NCBI RefSeq assembly: GCF_002435945.1
Contig: NZ_DIXC01000038.1
Location: 1 to 35,240, forward strand
Length of the DNA stretch: 35,240 nt
Source: Mesotoga sp. UBA6090
GTDB lineage: Bacteria; Thermotogota; Thermotogae; Petrotogales; Kosmotogaceae
Direction: 5' to 3'
The notes beneath the pieces were generated by a model. It saw only the letters and a program-made list of their open reading frames with translations, was not told the DNA's origin and did not search any database. Numbering within the stretch: the stretch's first letter is position 1; every line of letters starts with the position of its first letter. The position numbers were made by a program, and so were the translations under genes. Below are positions 27,201 through 35,037 of this stretch, one piece after another.

Positions 27201-27349
27201 TGGAGGCGGTGCTTCAAAGCATAATGTCTGGGGAGTTTTCGGCTGAGACACAGAAAAAGGAAGAACCTAAAGACTGCTTCTTGTGTGACTTCAGGGAAGT
27301 CTGCGATCTTCTGAAGTGGAGACAGAAGGGTGGGCCAAGCGATGAATAA
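24254..27349 (+). CDS. AddB-like subunit with PD-(D/E)XK nuclease and Fe-S cluster
   Basis: A 1031-residue protein of the AddB type, the partner of the helicase encoded next. The N-terminal Walker A is degenerate (VCGKEGRRRSDYL), so it is probably not an ATPase. The C-terminal nuclease keeps its full set: GSVFHAVL, GFIDRIDML, FIIDYKSGT and EQLIIYSMAV. Four cysteines fit the AddB iron-sulfur staple: one in the CKC pair at residues 754/756, then C1008, C1011 and C1017 in CFLCDFREVC. Start TTG 24254 has AGGAGG six bases upstream; the ATG at 24215 lies on the promoter -10 box. It overlaps the AddA-like gene by eight bases. The pair should process double-strand ends for recombination and degrade invading linear DNA. 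Confidence 0.83.
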   Translation: MKGILVCGKEGRRRSDYLLQKIQKSYSEDPFSFLFVGPSSFFLQTVKDSLLNSGLSIAAGQFSTERSLAMKIVREMFPDRRAVPERGERIEIAKAFEKVKNYYPSEKATSYFHEAIVVLKENFGNFETAFGREDVVPEVLKKVYAELQEHFEEGKLFDSYDAMRLAAEQTDLERGAFGNTLFIDGFYDFSPATRVFLKNIMRCFDEVYLSCPEDSDRKNLFRESQTISALFEGIDFDTINVDRSESGTLTKVKEILFSDREEFNDTGCENAEIVECNDLYGEVDFVAREVKRAIAKGELKPEEIEIVIPNQDYWRVLKKSLNDFGIPVVSKNSVSLLESKSIQTLLLPLEVVSDSFEPSGILEMIDAGYGGGTIDSVLFEKVMASAGLQFEMSGATAEDAKKVWLEKLNSYRGFLQTKSSSLLSSDDLDDDFSALSQIQEIKEEIRFIDDAAKPAVKRVFSLLNSIERNVAMPLSKYEDFFRVCEERLGLRELPENKEKILASENIACVEQFIQRAVPSHAGILEAMEITEYDPEKYYKSLMKYLEGEDLRGEANMGGGVEVLSLIDSRYTSKKGKYFMGFNEGNYPVLSLNPLYAGAQYSEPRAKDILGIQENRQKLGLFLAISGAQERLCITFSNSTVDGNVLMKSPYEGSILGAFGKSEPRPHGRVEGKRTDLVSSPSEAMSPADYKLSIASLFRESPEQWEIHKDSETVSTLEKNLSSITNDFSFKGPGVKAAEELTEKCISFSTVGTYCKCKFKYFLNYVLGLQPVPEEILELSHMDAGSVFHAVLSDHLGSGVPLDESLEKNLRRFSGGINKSLFKRRYDQMLRVLEDYLEFDRLRSSKLGERVLHTEFAFGFDDSKFSSLHLTTKICFRGFIDRIDMLENESLFIIDYKSGTSMTSAVPEQLIIYSMAVEQAFSNEGRKVDGGEFRSIKGKKKGKPFRVEDKDGERVWSFRKGLNFITCDPIEGGKITDSELTVGVEAVLQSIMSGEFSAETQKKEEPKDCFLCDFREVCDLLKWRQKGGPSDE

Positions 27350-30239
27350 GAACACATTCATCTCCGCTTCTGCAGGCACCGGCAAGACATACAGGCTGGT
27401 GGAGGAATACATGGAAATTCTTCGCTCCGACGAAAAGCTGGGCATCGAAAACATCCTGGCGATTACCTTCACTGAAAAGGCCGCTGCAGAGATGAAGGAG
27501 AGAGTGGCGAAGGCGATACTGGAACAAATAGATGAAGCTGCCAGCGAAAGCGAGCGAAAGAGATGGAAAGAGATCAATTCAAGGGTTATGCACGCCTGGA
27601 TCTCTACTATCCACTCCTTCTGCGCGAGAATACTCAGGGAGTCTATTCTGAATACGAATTCCGATCTAGATCCTGGATTCTCGATCATTACGGGAACGAA
27701 GAAGATACTCGAACTTCAGGCCCTTGGAAGATTCTTCTCGCGCAACCTCGATTCTCTCGACGAAATGATAGACATCTACGGTCTGGACAAAACTTACAAA
27801 ATCCTCGAAGAGTGCCTGTCCAAGAAGAGACACAACATGTATCTCTACAGCCCACTTGATAACAAAGATAAGGAAGAGAACGCCGAGAAAATCTCCAGAG
27901 CGACAGCTGTCTGTCACGAAGCATTTGTGAAGCTCAATAAGGAATACGAGGAACTGACTCTGAAGAAGGCACAGCTCGACTTCGAGCAGTTGCTGGAAGA
28001 GACAAGGAAGATGCTGAACGACAACCCCAAGATAGCAGAGGTGTATTCCAGGAGATTCAAGTACATTTTAGTGGACGAGTTCCAGGATACGGACGAGCTT
28101 CAGGCGGAGATTATCAGTAAGTTGACGGCTTCGGGGAATGTTAAGGTGCTTTTTGTCGGGGACGACAAGCAGTCGATATACCGGTTCAGGGGAGCGAACG
28201 TCGAGATCTTCAATCTGACAAGAAGGGAATTCGAAGAAAGGGACGACGACACGGACACTCTCGGAAAATCATACAGATCGTACCCGGAGATTGTGACGTT
28301 CCACAACATATTCTTCAAGAAAGTGATGAGCAACCCAATGCTTGAGGCATTTGCGTCGAGGTACGGCAAAGATGTGGAGGCCCTAGAGCCTCACGGTAAC
28401 AAGAGAGAAAAGCGAGTAAGAATACTTGAAAGCAAAGATAAAGACCACGCAGGACCCGTCGCTGCTTACATACGTTCGCTTCTGGATGAGGTGCTCGATT
28501 TCAGAGAGGGAAAATCTGTTGTAACGCGCAAGATACGGCCAGGGGGCATAGCTATACTCCTCAGAAAATTCAAGAACGTCGAGCAGTATCAGGAGGCGCT
28601 TGAAGCAAATCGGATTCCTTACTATACGGTGGGCTCTAGAAAGTTCTTCCAGCGGCCCGAGATAGCCGGACTGATAGCATTCGTCAGTTTTCTCGGCAAT
28701 CCCGCAGACGACAGGGCCTTCCTGTCATTCTTCCTTTCTCCAGCATGGGGAGGCACGCTTCAGGATGCGGCGAGACTCAAGGAGAAATACAGTCACTTCT
28801 ATGATTGCATCATGAGGAGCAATGATGAATCCTTCGTCGATCTTCGCACGATCATAACAAGGTATTCGCGCCTTGCAAGACTACTTAAGCCGGGAGAAAT
28901 TCTCGACTCCTTCGTCGGAGAGACGGACTACCTTCCTAAGATGACGCTCCTTGCAATGCCCGAGCAGTGTCTGGCCAACGTGATCAAATTCCTTCAAATA
29001 TCCAAGGAGCTCGACTCTCTCGGGATAAGTTTGAGGGAGTTTTCGAAGAACATCAAATTGTATTCCGAGGAGGCAGACGAGGGCGAAGCGGCCCTGGAGA
29101 ACGAGAAGAGCGACAGCGTGAAGATAATGACAGTCCACCAGGCAAAGGGGCTGGAATTTCCCGTTGTGATCGTTGCAGAGATGACGGAGAATCCGAGGAA
29201 AGAGACCCCTTCAATGCTTTTCGACACAGCTTCGAAAGGCTTCACTCTTTACAGCAAGGAACTAACGACGGATGACCTAGACTTGGTGTATAGAGCAGAT
29301 CTGAGAAAACAGGTCGAAGAAGAGAAGAGAACCCTCTATGTTGCGCTTACAAGGCCCCGGGAAATACTTGTGATGAATGTCGACAAAGAGGCCATGGAGA
29401 AGGCGCTGAAAAAGAAGAAAGACGATACGGATATCGGCTGGCTTCCTCAGATAGTGATTGGCCTCTATAACGAAGAAACGGGACAGCTGGAGGAAGAACT
29501 CGAGGACCTGGTTACTTTTGTGAAGGCCCCGACTCTCCTTGAAGGTTCGGAAACTCGACGTGTAGAAACCCCGTGGGAAGAGCCCGATATCGATTACATG
29601 AAACGCTTCGATCATCTCAAATTCAGGAGAATAGTCTCGCCCACCAAGCTCGACTACGATGACAAACCGAAGGTGATTCTGGAGATCGACAGTATCGAAA
29701 GAACCTCACGATCCTCTATAGCCGAAGGGCTGTACGTTCACAGGATCTTCGAGCAGCTCGGAAACCCCGCTGGAAGACCAAAGGGAAAGAGACTGAATGA
29801 GATTCTGAGCGATCCTGAACTTCTAGGAGGGTCGGCAACCCCTGAAAGGGCAAAGGAGATCCTGGAGCAATTGAAGCGACTTGGCAATCACGAGATAATT
29901 CGCGAAATCGAGGACTCAGAGGCTTGTAGAAGTGAAGTGCGCTTCGAGAGAGCCTTCGGCAAGTTCATACTGGCAGGCGTAATCGACAAACTCTACAAGA
30001 CACCCGACGGCTGGAAGATCGTCGACTTCAAGCTGGCCGAAAAGAGAGATGACATGCTTGGCAAATACAGGTTCCAGATGGAATTCTACCTGTATCTTCT
30101 GAAGAATTCTCTCGACCCTGTTTCGGCGACTATTCTGTATCTCAAAGACGGCGATACGGAGACCGTGACCCTCCAAAACACTCGCGACTTCGAAATCAGC
30201 CTCGAAGACTATGTGACCCATCAAAGAGAAGAAATATGA
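27342..30239 (+). CDS. AddA-like UvrD-family helicase-nuclease
   Basis: A 965-residue superfamily 1A helicase with a C-terminal nuclease. The motifs are complete: Walker A SASAGTGKTYRLVEEY near the start, AITFTEKAAAEMKERV, LVDEFQDTDELQ, FVGDDKQSIYRFRGANVEIF, LGKSYRSYPEIV, IMTVHQAKGLEFPVVIV and RTLYVALTRPREILV. The nuclease has GLYVHRIFEQL, LAGVIDKLY, WKIVDFKLAEK (D-x-K intact) and YRFQMEFYLY. It is shorter than Bacillus AddA (about 1230 residues), mainly between motifs. ATG 27342 is preferred, with AGAAGGGTGG just upstream; an in-frame GTG at 27330 lies within that site. It overlaps addB by eight bases and is followed after 98 bases by an FGE-domain gene, an unusual operon partner. Confidence 0.87.
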   Translation: MNKNTFISASAGTGKTYRLVEEYMEILRSDEKLGIENILAITFTEKAAAEMKERVAKAILEQIDEAASESERKRWKEINSRVMHAWISTIHSFCARILRESILNTNSDLDPGFSIITGTKKILELQALGRFFSRNLDSLDEMIDIYGLDKTYKILEECLSKKRHNMYLYSPLDNKDKEENAEKISRATAVCHEAFVKLNKEYEELTLKKAQLDFEQLLEETRKMLNDNPKIAEVYSRRFKYILVDEFQDTDELQAEIISKLTASGNVKVLFVGDDKQSIYRFRGANVEIFNLTRREFEERDDDTDTLGKSYRSYPEIVTFHNIFFKKVMSNPMLEAFASRYGKDVEALEPHGNKREKRVRILESKDKDHAGPVAAYIRSLLDEVLDFREGKSVVTRKIRPGGIAILLRKFKNVEQYQEALEANRIPYYTVGSRKFFQRPEIAGLIAFVSFLGNPADDRAFLSFFLSPAWGGTLQDAARLKEKYSHFYDCIMRSNDESFVDLRTIITRYSRLARLLKPGEILDSFVGETDYLPKMTLLAMPEQCLANVIKFLQISKELDSLGISLREFSKNIKLYSEEADEGEAALENEKSDSVKIMTVHQAKGLEFPVVIVAEMTENPRKETPSMLFDTASKGFTLYSKELTTDDLDLVYRADLRKQVEEEKRTLYVALTRPREILVMNVDKEAMEKALKKKKDDTDIGWLPQIVIGLYNEETGQLEEELEDLVTFVKAPTLLEGSETRRVETPWEEPDIDYMKRFDHLKFRRIVSPTKLDYDDKPKVILEIDSIERTSRSSIAEGLYVHRIFEQLGNPAGRPKGKRLNEILSDPELLGGSATPERAKEILEQLKRLGNHEIIREIEDSEACRSEVRFERAFGKFILAGVIDKLYKTPDGWKIVDFKLAEKRDDMLGKYRFQMEFYLYLLKNSLDPVSATILYLKDGDTETVTLQNTRDFEISLEDYVTHQREEI

Positions 30240-30337
30240 AGAACAGTCTCTGAACGGGCATGTTGTATGGAACGTACTGGAGAACGGAGAGCTTCATTGC
30301 CTGCCCAGTGAGACTCCGTCTAGAAGGAGTGAGCTCT

Positions 30338-32368
30338 TTGAACGGAAAGGTGAGAGAACGGCTGGCGGATCTGGTGAAGACGCACAGTGTAGGTATACTG
30401 AATCGGCCGGATAAGGTCGAGGCCTTGCTCAAAACATCCTTCGGGGAATCTGAAACCGAGATAACGGCTATCGTAACAGCTCTGAGAGAGGGCTTGCTGA
30501 GCGAGCTACTTAAAGGCGAAGACTCCTCTGCACAGAATACTGCAGTTGCAGGCCTTTCCCAACGACTAAGAGACAACTACGGCATGAATGAAGAGGCCGC
30601 GACCTGGGCTATAGAAAGCATAGCCCTAGCGCTTGGGAAGCTGACGCCGACCGGAACTGAATCTTCCGGGATAAAGACGGCAAATGGGGACGAACTGGTC
30701 CATGTCGAGGGCGGTACTTTTGTCATGGGGGACACCTGGGGAGACGGAGACGACGTTGAGAAACCGGCACACAGAGTGAATATCACTTGCGATCTCTACG
30801 TCGGCAAGTATCCTGTGACCTTCGAAGAATACGACAGGTTTTGCATGGAGACAGGAGCCACGGAACCGGAAGATGAAGGCTTAGGAAGGGGAAGAAGACC
30901 GGTAGTCAACGTGAGCTGGTTCCAGGCGACCTGGTACTGCAACTGGCTCAGCAAGAAAGAGGGCTTACCACCGGCCTACTATGAAGACGGGAGCCTGCTG
31001 GACGAAAACGGGAAGAAGACGAATGACATAGCGAGAGTAAGGGGATACAGGTTGTTGAGCGAGGCCGAATGGGAGTATGCGGCAAGGGGCGGGAAAGAGA
31101 GCCGAGGTCACAAGTATTCCGGCTCCGATGATTCTGACCGGGTTGCCTGGTTCGACGAAAACTCCGGTTACGCTCCAACCGATTTGGATGAAGCGATGAG
31201 GTCCAAAGAACAGAAAAAGACCTTCGAAGAGAAAAGGCTCGCACCCCACGAAGTTGGAATGAAGATGCCAAATGAACTTGGCCTATACGACATGAGCGGC
31301 AACGTTTGGGAGTGGTGTTCCGATCGATGCGATGATTATGCGGATTCGGAACAGACAAATCCATATTCAATAAGCGAAGGCGGCCGGGTTATTCGAGGCG
31401 GCTGCTGGTTCAAATCCGCCAATTTAGCAAAGATTGCTCACCGAGAAGGCCTTTCACCCATTGAAATCTACAATGGCGCGGGCTTTCGAATCTGCAGAGC
31501 GGCAGATCGAAAAACAAAAACAAATTCATCTTCAGAAGGCCACGAAAGACAGGCTGTTGGGTCTTCATGTATGCCAGCAGGAGAGGTCCCCGACGTGGTA
31601 CTCGTCGAGAGAGGTAGCTTCAAAATGGGAGACACCTGGGGCGACGGGTTGATAGACGAAAAACCGGTTCATGAAGTCACAATCATGTATGACTTCAACA
31701 TTGGCAAGTACGAAGTCTTGTTCTCAGAATTCGATGTCTTCTGTGAGGCCACTGGAAGAATCCCTCCTTCCGACGAGGGCTGGGGAAGGGGAGATTTGCC
31801 CGTCATAAACATAACTTGGTGGGACGCCGTGGAGTTCTGCAACTGGCTTAGCGAGAGAGAAGGTCTCCCAAAGGCATATGACGATGACGGTCACCTCCTG
31901 GATGTCACGGGAAAAGCTACAAACGAAGTGGAAAGAGTGCCCGGATACAGGCTGCCGACGGAAGCCGAATGCGAATATGCGGCCAGGGGAGGTAACAAGA
32001 GCGAAGGTCATAAGTATGCAGGAAGCGACTACGTGGATGAAGTCGCCTGGTACTCCGAAAATTCGGGAATCAAGACGCACGAAGTGGGAAAGAAGGCGCC
32101 TAATGAGCTGGGAATCCACGATATGTCCGGCAACGTCTGGGAGTGGTGCTCCGACTGGTACGAGGAAGACTATTATGGGTACAGCCCCAATGTAAACCCG
32201 TACAATACTGAAGGCGACTACGAACGGGTCATGCGGGGCGGCAGCGTTGGCCTCAACGAGACTTTCGCCCGGGTAACTCATCGCGATTATCTGGAGCCCT
32301 CTTCAGCGGGCAACGCCGTCGGCTTTCGCATATGCAGAACAGCCAAAAACCAATCCGAACTTCTTTGA
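30338..32368 (+). CDS. Tandem FGE/SUMF1-like domain protein with helical N-terminal domain
   Basis: A 676-residue protein. The N-terminal ~95 residues (RERLADLVKTHSVGILNRPD... EEAATWAIESIALALGKL) match a helical domain I know from the front of bacterial kinase, WD40 and SUMF1 proteins. Two FGE-like domains follow (about 115-395 and 420-676), each with GxFxMGDTWGDG, GYRLxxEAExEYAARGG, DMSGNVWEWCSD, RGG and GFRICR. Neither has the formylglycine-forming cysteine pair. Domain 1 carries a charged insertion of about 24 residues before HEVGMKMPNELG. Domain 2 has EAECEYAARGG, with Cys for the usual Trp. TTG 30338 has AAGGAG eight bases upstream. It is probably a cytoplasmic binding protein co-transcribed with the AddAB-like genes. 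Confidence 0.82.
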   Translation: MNGKVRERLADLVKTHSVGILNRPDKVEALLKTSFGESETEITAIVTALREGLLSELLKGEDSSAQNTAVAGLSQRLRDNYGMNEEAATWAIESIALALGKLTPTGTESSGIKTANGDELVHVEGGTFVMGDTWGDGDDVEKPAHRVNITCDLYVGKYPVTFEEYDRFCMETGATEPEDEGLGRGRRPVVNVSWFQATWYCNWLSKKEGLPPAYYEDGSLLDENGKKTNDIARVRGYRLLSEAEWEYAARGGKESRGHKYSGSDDSDRVAWFDENSGYAPTDLDEAMRSKEQKKTFEEKRLAPHEVGMKMPNELGLYDMSGNVWEWCSDRCDDYADSEQTNPYSISEGGRVIRGGCWFKSANLAKIAHREGLSPIEIYNGAGFRICRAADRKTKTNSSSEGHERQAVGSSCMPAGEVPDVVLVERGSFKMGDTWGDGLIDEKPVHEVTIMYDFNIGKYEVLFSEFDVFCEATGRIPPSDEGWGRGDLPVINITWWDAVEFCNWLSEREGLPKAYDDDGHLLDVTGKATNEVERVPGYRLPTEAECEYAARGGNKSEGHKYAGSDYVDEVAWYSENSGIKTHEVGKKAPNELGIHDMSGNVWEWCSDWYEEDYYGYSPNVNPYNTEGDYERVMRGGSVGLNETFARVTHRDYLEPSSAGNAVGFRICRTAKNQSELL

Positions 32369-33022
32369 CACAACCAAATACTTTTTTCTCAATACACTTT
32401 TAGAATCATTTACTGGTGGAACCGGTTCCTTAGAAAATGGAGACGGGAAGATGACAACCTACACTGCGCAGTTCATCCACTGTAGAACGCGCTCATAGAA
32501 AGGAGCAATCATATCTGGAGTCCAGATCTTCATTTCGGAAAACAGCAGGCCCGCTCTTGTCATGAGCTTTCATCTCGCTGCATAAAATAGAGATTCTTCC
32601 TCTGCAATCACCGTTTCTCAAAAGTCCTTATAGATACTGCTAACTCATCATTCGGAGGATGTACTTTCATTATGATCGTAGCTGAAACTTTATCTGAAGC
32701 AGATCAGATTGTTTTCAAAGAACTATCTTATTCTTCGATACTATGAACTAAACAAGAATCTGAATAAGTTTGTTCCGATGTGAAGAATAGCATTAGTAAT
32801 GCAAAGTCGCAAAAATTCATAAAGAAAGAAGGTCTCACAAAAAACTATCAGAAGAGTCTCCAGAAAAACCAAGAGCGGGAAGAGATTCCTTCACATAGAT
32901 AACTTGAGTGTCTGTAATCCAGATTTATTAAATGAGAGGGATACACTTCTCGTGATTACATTGGATCAGAAGTCTTTGCGATGCTGCGTTATAATCTCTA
33001 AATTCGAAAGGAGAGCTGTTCT
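32369..33022. other. AT-rich stretch without recognisable genes
   Basis: Only short open frames occur. A Lys-rich 40-codon frame around 32770-32900 lacks a ribosome binding site. A consensus TATAAT at 32990-32995 fits transcription of the exonuclease gene, but no -35 box stands at a proper distance. Confidence 0.5.
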
Positions 33023-33877
33023 ATGGAATTCACCGTAATTGACGTTGAGACTGCAAACCCTGATATGAGCTCTATATGTCAGATTGGTATAGCAAAGTAT
33101 GAGGACTTTTCTCTTAAAGATGTATGGATGTCATACGTAGATCCGGAGCAAGAATTCTCTCCATCTAATGTATCAATTCATGGCATTGACAAAAGTACTA
33201 TAAGGGGTGCTCCAATCTTCCCCGATTTGATACAAGTACTTACCTCCAATCTAGACAAAAGAATTGTTGCAAGCCACACAAGTTTCGACCGTCTAGCGAT
33301 AGATAAAACCTTCCGTCGGTACGGATTTGCTCCGCCAGAATGCTCCTGGCTTGATTCAGCGATGGTAGCCAGAAGAACTTGGAAGGCTTTCGCCAAGAGA
33401 GGTTATGGGCTTCATGACCTGTGTCAGTTTATAGGCTACGAATTCAAACATCATGATGCGCTTGAAGATGCCAAAGCTGCTGGTCAAGTTCTAATTGCAG
33501 CGATGCGTGAAACGAAAATGGATCTTGAAGGATTGCTTAAAAGAGTCCAGCAACCAATCAATCCGAAAGATTCCTCTGCTATTAGACGTGAAGGGAATCC
33601 TGAGGGGATACTTTATGGCGAAGTATTGGTGTGCACAGGCAAACTGCAAATTACTCGCAAAGAGATGGCACATCTTGCATCAGAGTGTGGATGCCGGGTA
33701 ATGGACAGTGTTACTAGCGACACTACGATTCTTTTGGTCGGCGATCAGGATATTGAGAGACTTATGGGGTATGAAAAGAGTTCTAAGCAAAGAAAAGCTG
33801 AAGCTCTAATTGAGCGAGGAAAAGAGATAAAAATACTGATGGAAAGCGACTTCATGAGCCTCCTAAAGATTGTTTGA
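33023..33877 (+). CDS. DEDDh 3'-5' exonuclease fused to BRCT domain
   Basis: A 284-residue protein. Residues 1 to about 165 form a DnaQ-like exonuclease: VIDVETAN (D7, E9), SIHGIDKSTI, VASHTSFDRLAID with the second acidic motif, and HHDALEDAKAAG with the catalytic His and last Asp. Residues about 190-284 form a BRCT domain (GEVLVCTGKLQITRKEMAHL, CGCRVMDSVTSDTTILLVG). This architecture is known in bacteria as a stand-alone proofreading-type or repair exonuclease; the BRCT part probably recruits it to DNA nicks or ligase. ATG 33023 has AAAGGAG nine bases upstream. It is a single gene, with sequence AT-richer than the AddAB region. Confidence 0.88.
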   Translation: MEFTVIDVETANPDMSSICQIGIAKYEDFSLKDVWMSYVDPEQEFSPSNVSIHGIDKSTIRGAPIFPDLIQVLTSNLDKRIVASHTSFDRLAIDKTFRRYGFAPPECSWLDSAMVARRTWKAFAKRGYGLHDLCQFIGYEFKHHDALEDAKAAGQVLIAAMRETKMDLEGLLKRVQQPINPKDSSAIRREGNPEGILYGEVLVCTGKLQITRKEMAHLASECGCRVMDSVTSDTTILLVGDQDIERLMGYEKSSKQRKAEALIERGKEIKILMESDFMSLLKIV

Positions 33878-34030
33878 TTAAGAAGCTTTTGCTTTCGATT
33901 TGTGAGTTTTCAAAAGGCACTTATCTTGCTGATCTACGAATGGTATTAAATGAAGCACTTTAATGCGACTGAGCATTGTTTCAAGCGCTTCTCGATTTTG
34001 CCGTGGGTAGTTGACTTTCTTTTCATAAGA
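33878..34030 (-). pseudogene. C-terminal remnant of a minus-strand gene
   Basis: Between stops at 34031 and 33878 the minus strand reads EKKVNYPRQNREALETMLSR followed by IKVLHLIPFVDQQDK and a Lys-rich end. The composition looks coding, but there is no start with a ribosome binding site and the frame is only 50 codons. It ends next to the stop of the exonuclease gene, convergently. It may be the tail of a gene lost by deletion; no family is assigned. Confidence 0.3.
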
Positions 34031-34067
34031 CTAATCTTCTTTGCTTTACGAGACAAAGCAAAAGTCT
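34028..34067. terminator. Hairpin downstream of the 34151-34975 gene
   Basis: AGACT (34028-34032) pairs with AGTCT (34063-34067), and TTGCTTT (34041-34047) pairs with AAAGCAA (34055-34061) around a seven-base loop. It lies about 85 bases after the stop of the minus-strand gene. There is no clean T tract, so termination activity is a guess. Confidence 0.35.
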
Positions 34068-34150
34068 AATAATGAGGGAAATGGCGAAACTCCAATTTTT
34101 CCCAATCCGCTCTCAGTACTTTAGTGTTTCGAACCAGATGTTGTCTCTAA

Positions 34151-34975
34151 CTATAGAGGTACTACGTTCTGTTCATATAGTGCATAACCCAGTCTGTTCG
34201 CCTGAGCGATTTTTATCTCGACCGGTAGATTTATCTGATTTGCGAAGTTCGTACGAATTCTATTCAATTCAGAATTGAGTGCGGTTTTCTGAGGATCATG
34301 ATTTGATACCGCAATTATATATTCCGGAATCTGATCTGAAAAAGATGTCAAGGAATGTTTGCAGTCACTTATGAGTCCAAGTTCCAATTTCTGATTGAAT
34401 ACTTCTAACATCTCATTCTTCATATAGTGAAACCCCGAATTTCCGAAGACACTAATGACATTCTTGACGTGATCAAACAATCCACAGCTTCCCTTAAGAG
34501 CGCTATCACCAAACTTCATTTCAATGATAGCTAACCTTACATCCTCAGTATTCTTCCGAGCAGCTCCTGAAGAAATCCACTTAGCCGCTACTGCATCCAA
34601 TCTAGTCCCAGATTTCGAGTCAGCATACTCTATGTCACAAATGTAGTAATCTGTGCTGTTTGCAACACTTGAATAGTTGTTCTCTCTTATCATCACTTGC
34701 TGGTTTTCTCTTTCATCCCATGCTCTTATGTTTCCAAAGTAAATATCCATTGCATTCTTCATTTCGGGGAAAGCACTGATCCATGCTTGAACATCATTCA
34801 AAGTGATCAGATCATCATTTGGATGAAGTTTCTTACCACCAGAGTACCCACTGTCAAAAGACGCTCTGAATCCATTGTGCGGTTCTTTCTGAACCTTCAT
34901 GAGATTTCCGCCACGGTAATAGATGTTGATATAGTCTTCTCGTATCTGAAGATCAAGAGTACGGTCAATTCTCAC
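34151..34975 (-). CDS. Hypothetical protein with PD-(D/E)XK-like nuclease signature
   Basis: A 274-residue protein I cannot place in a named family. The N-terminal part (TLDLQIREDYINIYYRGGNL and KVQKEPHNGFRASFD) looks like a beta-hairpin module. The central segment YYICDIEYAD-x-GTRLDAVAAKW, followed by RLAIIEMKFGDSALKG, has the spacing of a PD-(D/E)XK nuclease: Asp in LDAV, then E-x-K in IEMKFG. A helix with FDHVKNV follows, as in several restriction-like nucleases. No signal peptide or membrane segment is seen. The start is GTG 34975, directly after an in-frame stop; ATG 34900 is a weaker alternative because it would remove the hairpin module. It is the downstream partner of the gene leaving the window, separated by 56 bases holding a direct repeat. 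Confidence 0.65.
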   Translation of the reverse strand: MRIDRTLDLQIREDYINIYYRGGNLMKVQKEPHNGFRASFDSGYSGGKKLHPNDDLITLNDVQAWISAFPEMKNAMDIYFGNIRAWDERENQQVMIRENNYSSVANSTDYYICDIEYADSKSGTRLDAVAAKWISSGAARKNTEDVRLAIIEMKFGDSALKGSCGLFDHVKNVISVFGNSGFHYMKNEMLEVFNQKLELGLISDCKHSLTSFSDQIPEYIIAVSNHDPQKTALNSELNRIRTNFANQINLPVEIKIAQANRLGYALYEQNVVPL

Positions 34976-34977
34976 CG

Positions 34978-35037
34978 TAATGCATCATAATTAAATCTAC
35001 TCAAGAGAGAGTTAATGCATCAAAATAGAATCTACTC
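34978..35037. repeat. 25-bp direct repeat, period 35
   Basis: TAATGCATCATAATTAAATC plus TACTC (34978-35002) recurs at 35013-35037 with 22 of 25 bases identical. Each copy holds the palindrome ATGCAT. The right copy covers the stop codon of the upstream gene, and the left copy ends three bases before the GTG of the downstream one. The spacing suggests paired regulator sites or duplication of the gene junction. Confidence 0.65.

Noticed and set aside
19640..32368. Diversity-generating retroelement acting on the FGE-like domains
   Set aside because: No reverse transcriptase, Avd gene or near-identical template repeat is visible in the window; the intron RNA at the left edge belongs to a different element type.
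32755..32901. Lys-rich short frame (DVKNSISNAKSQKFIKKEG and onward)
   Set aside because: Only about 40 codons, no ribosome binding site, and a composition expected from AT-rich DNA.
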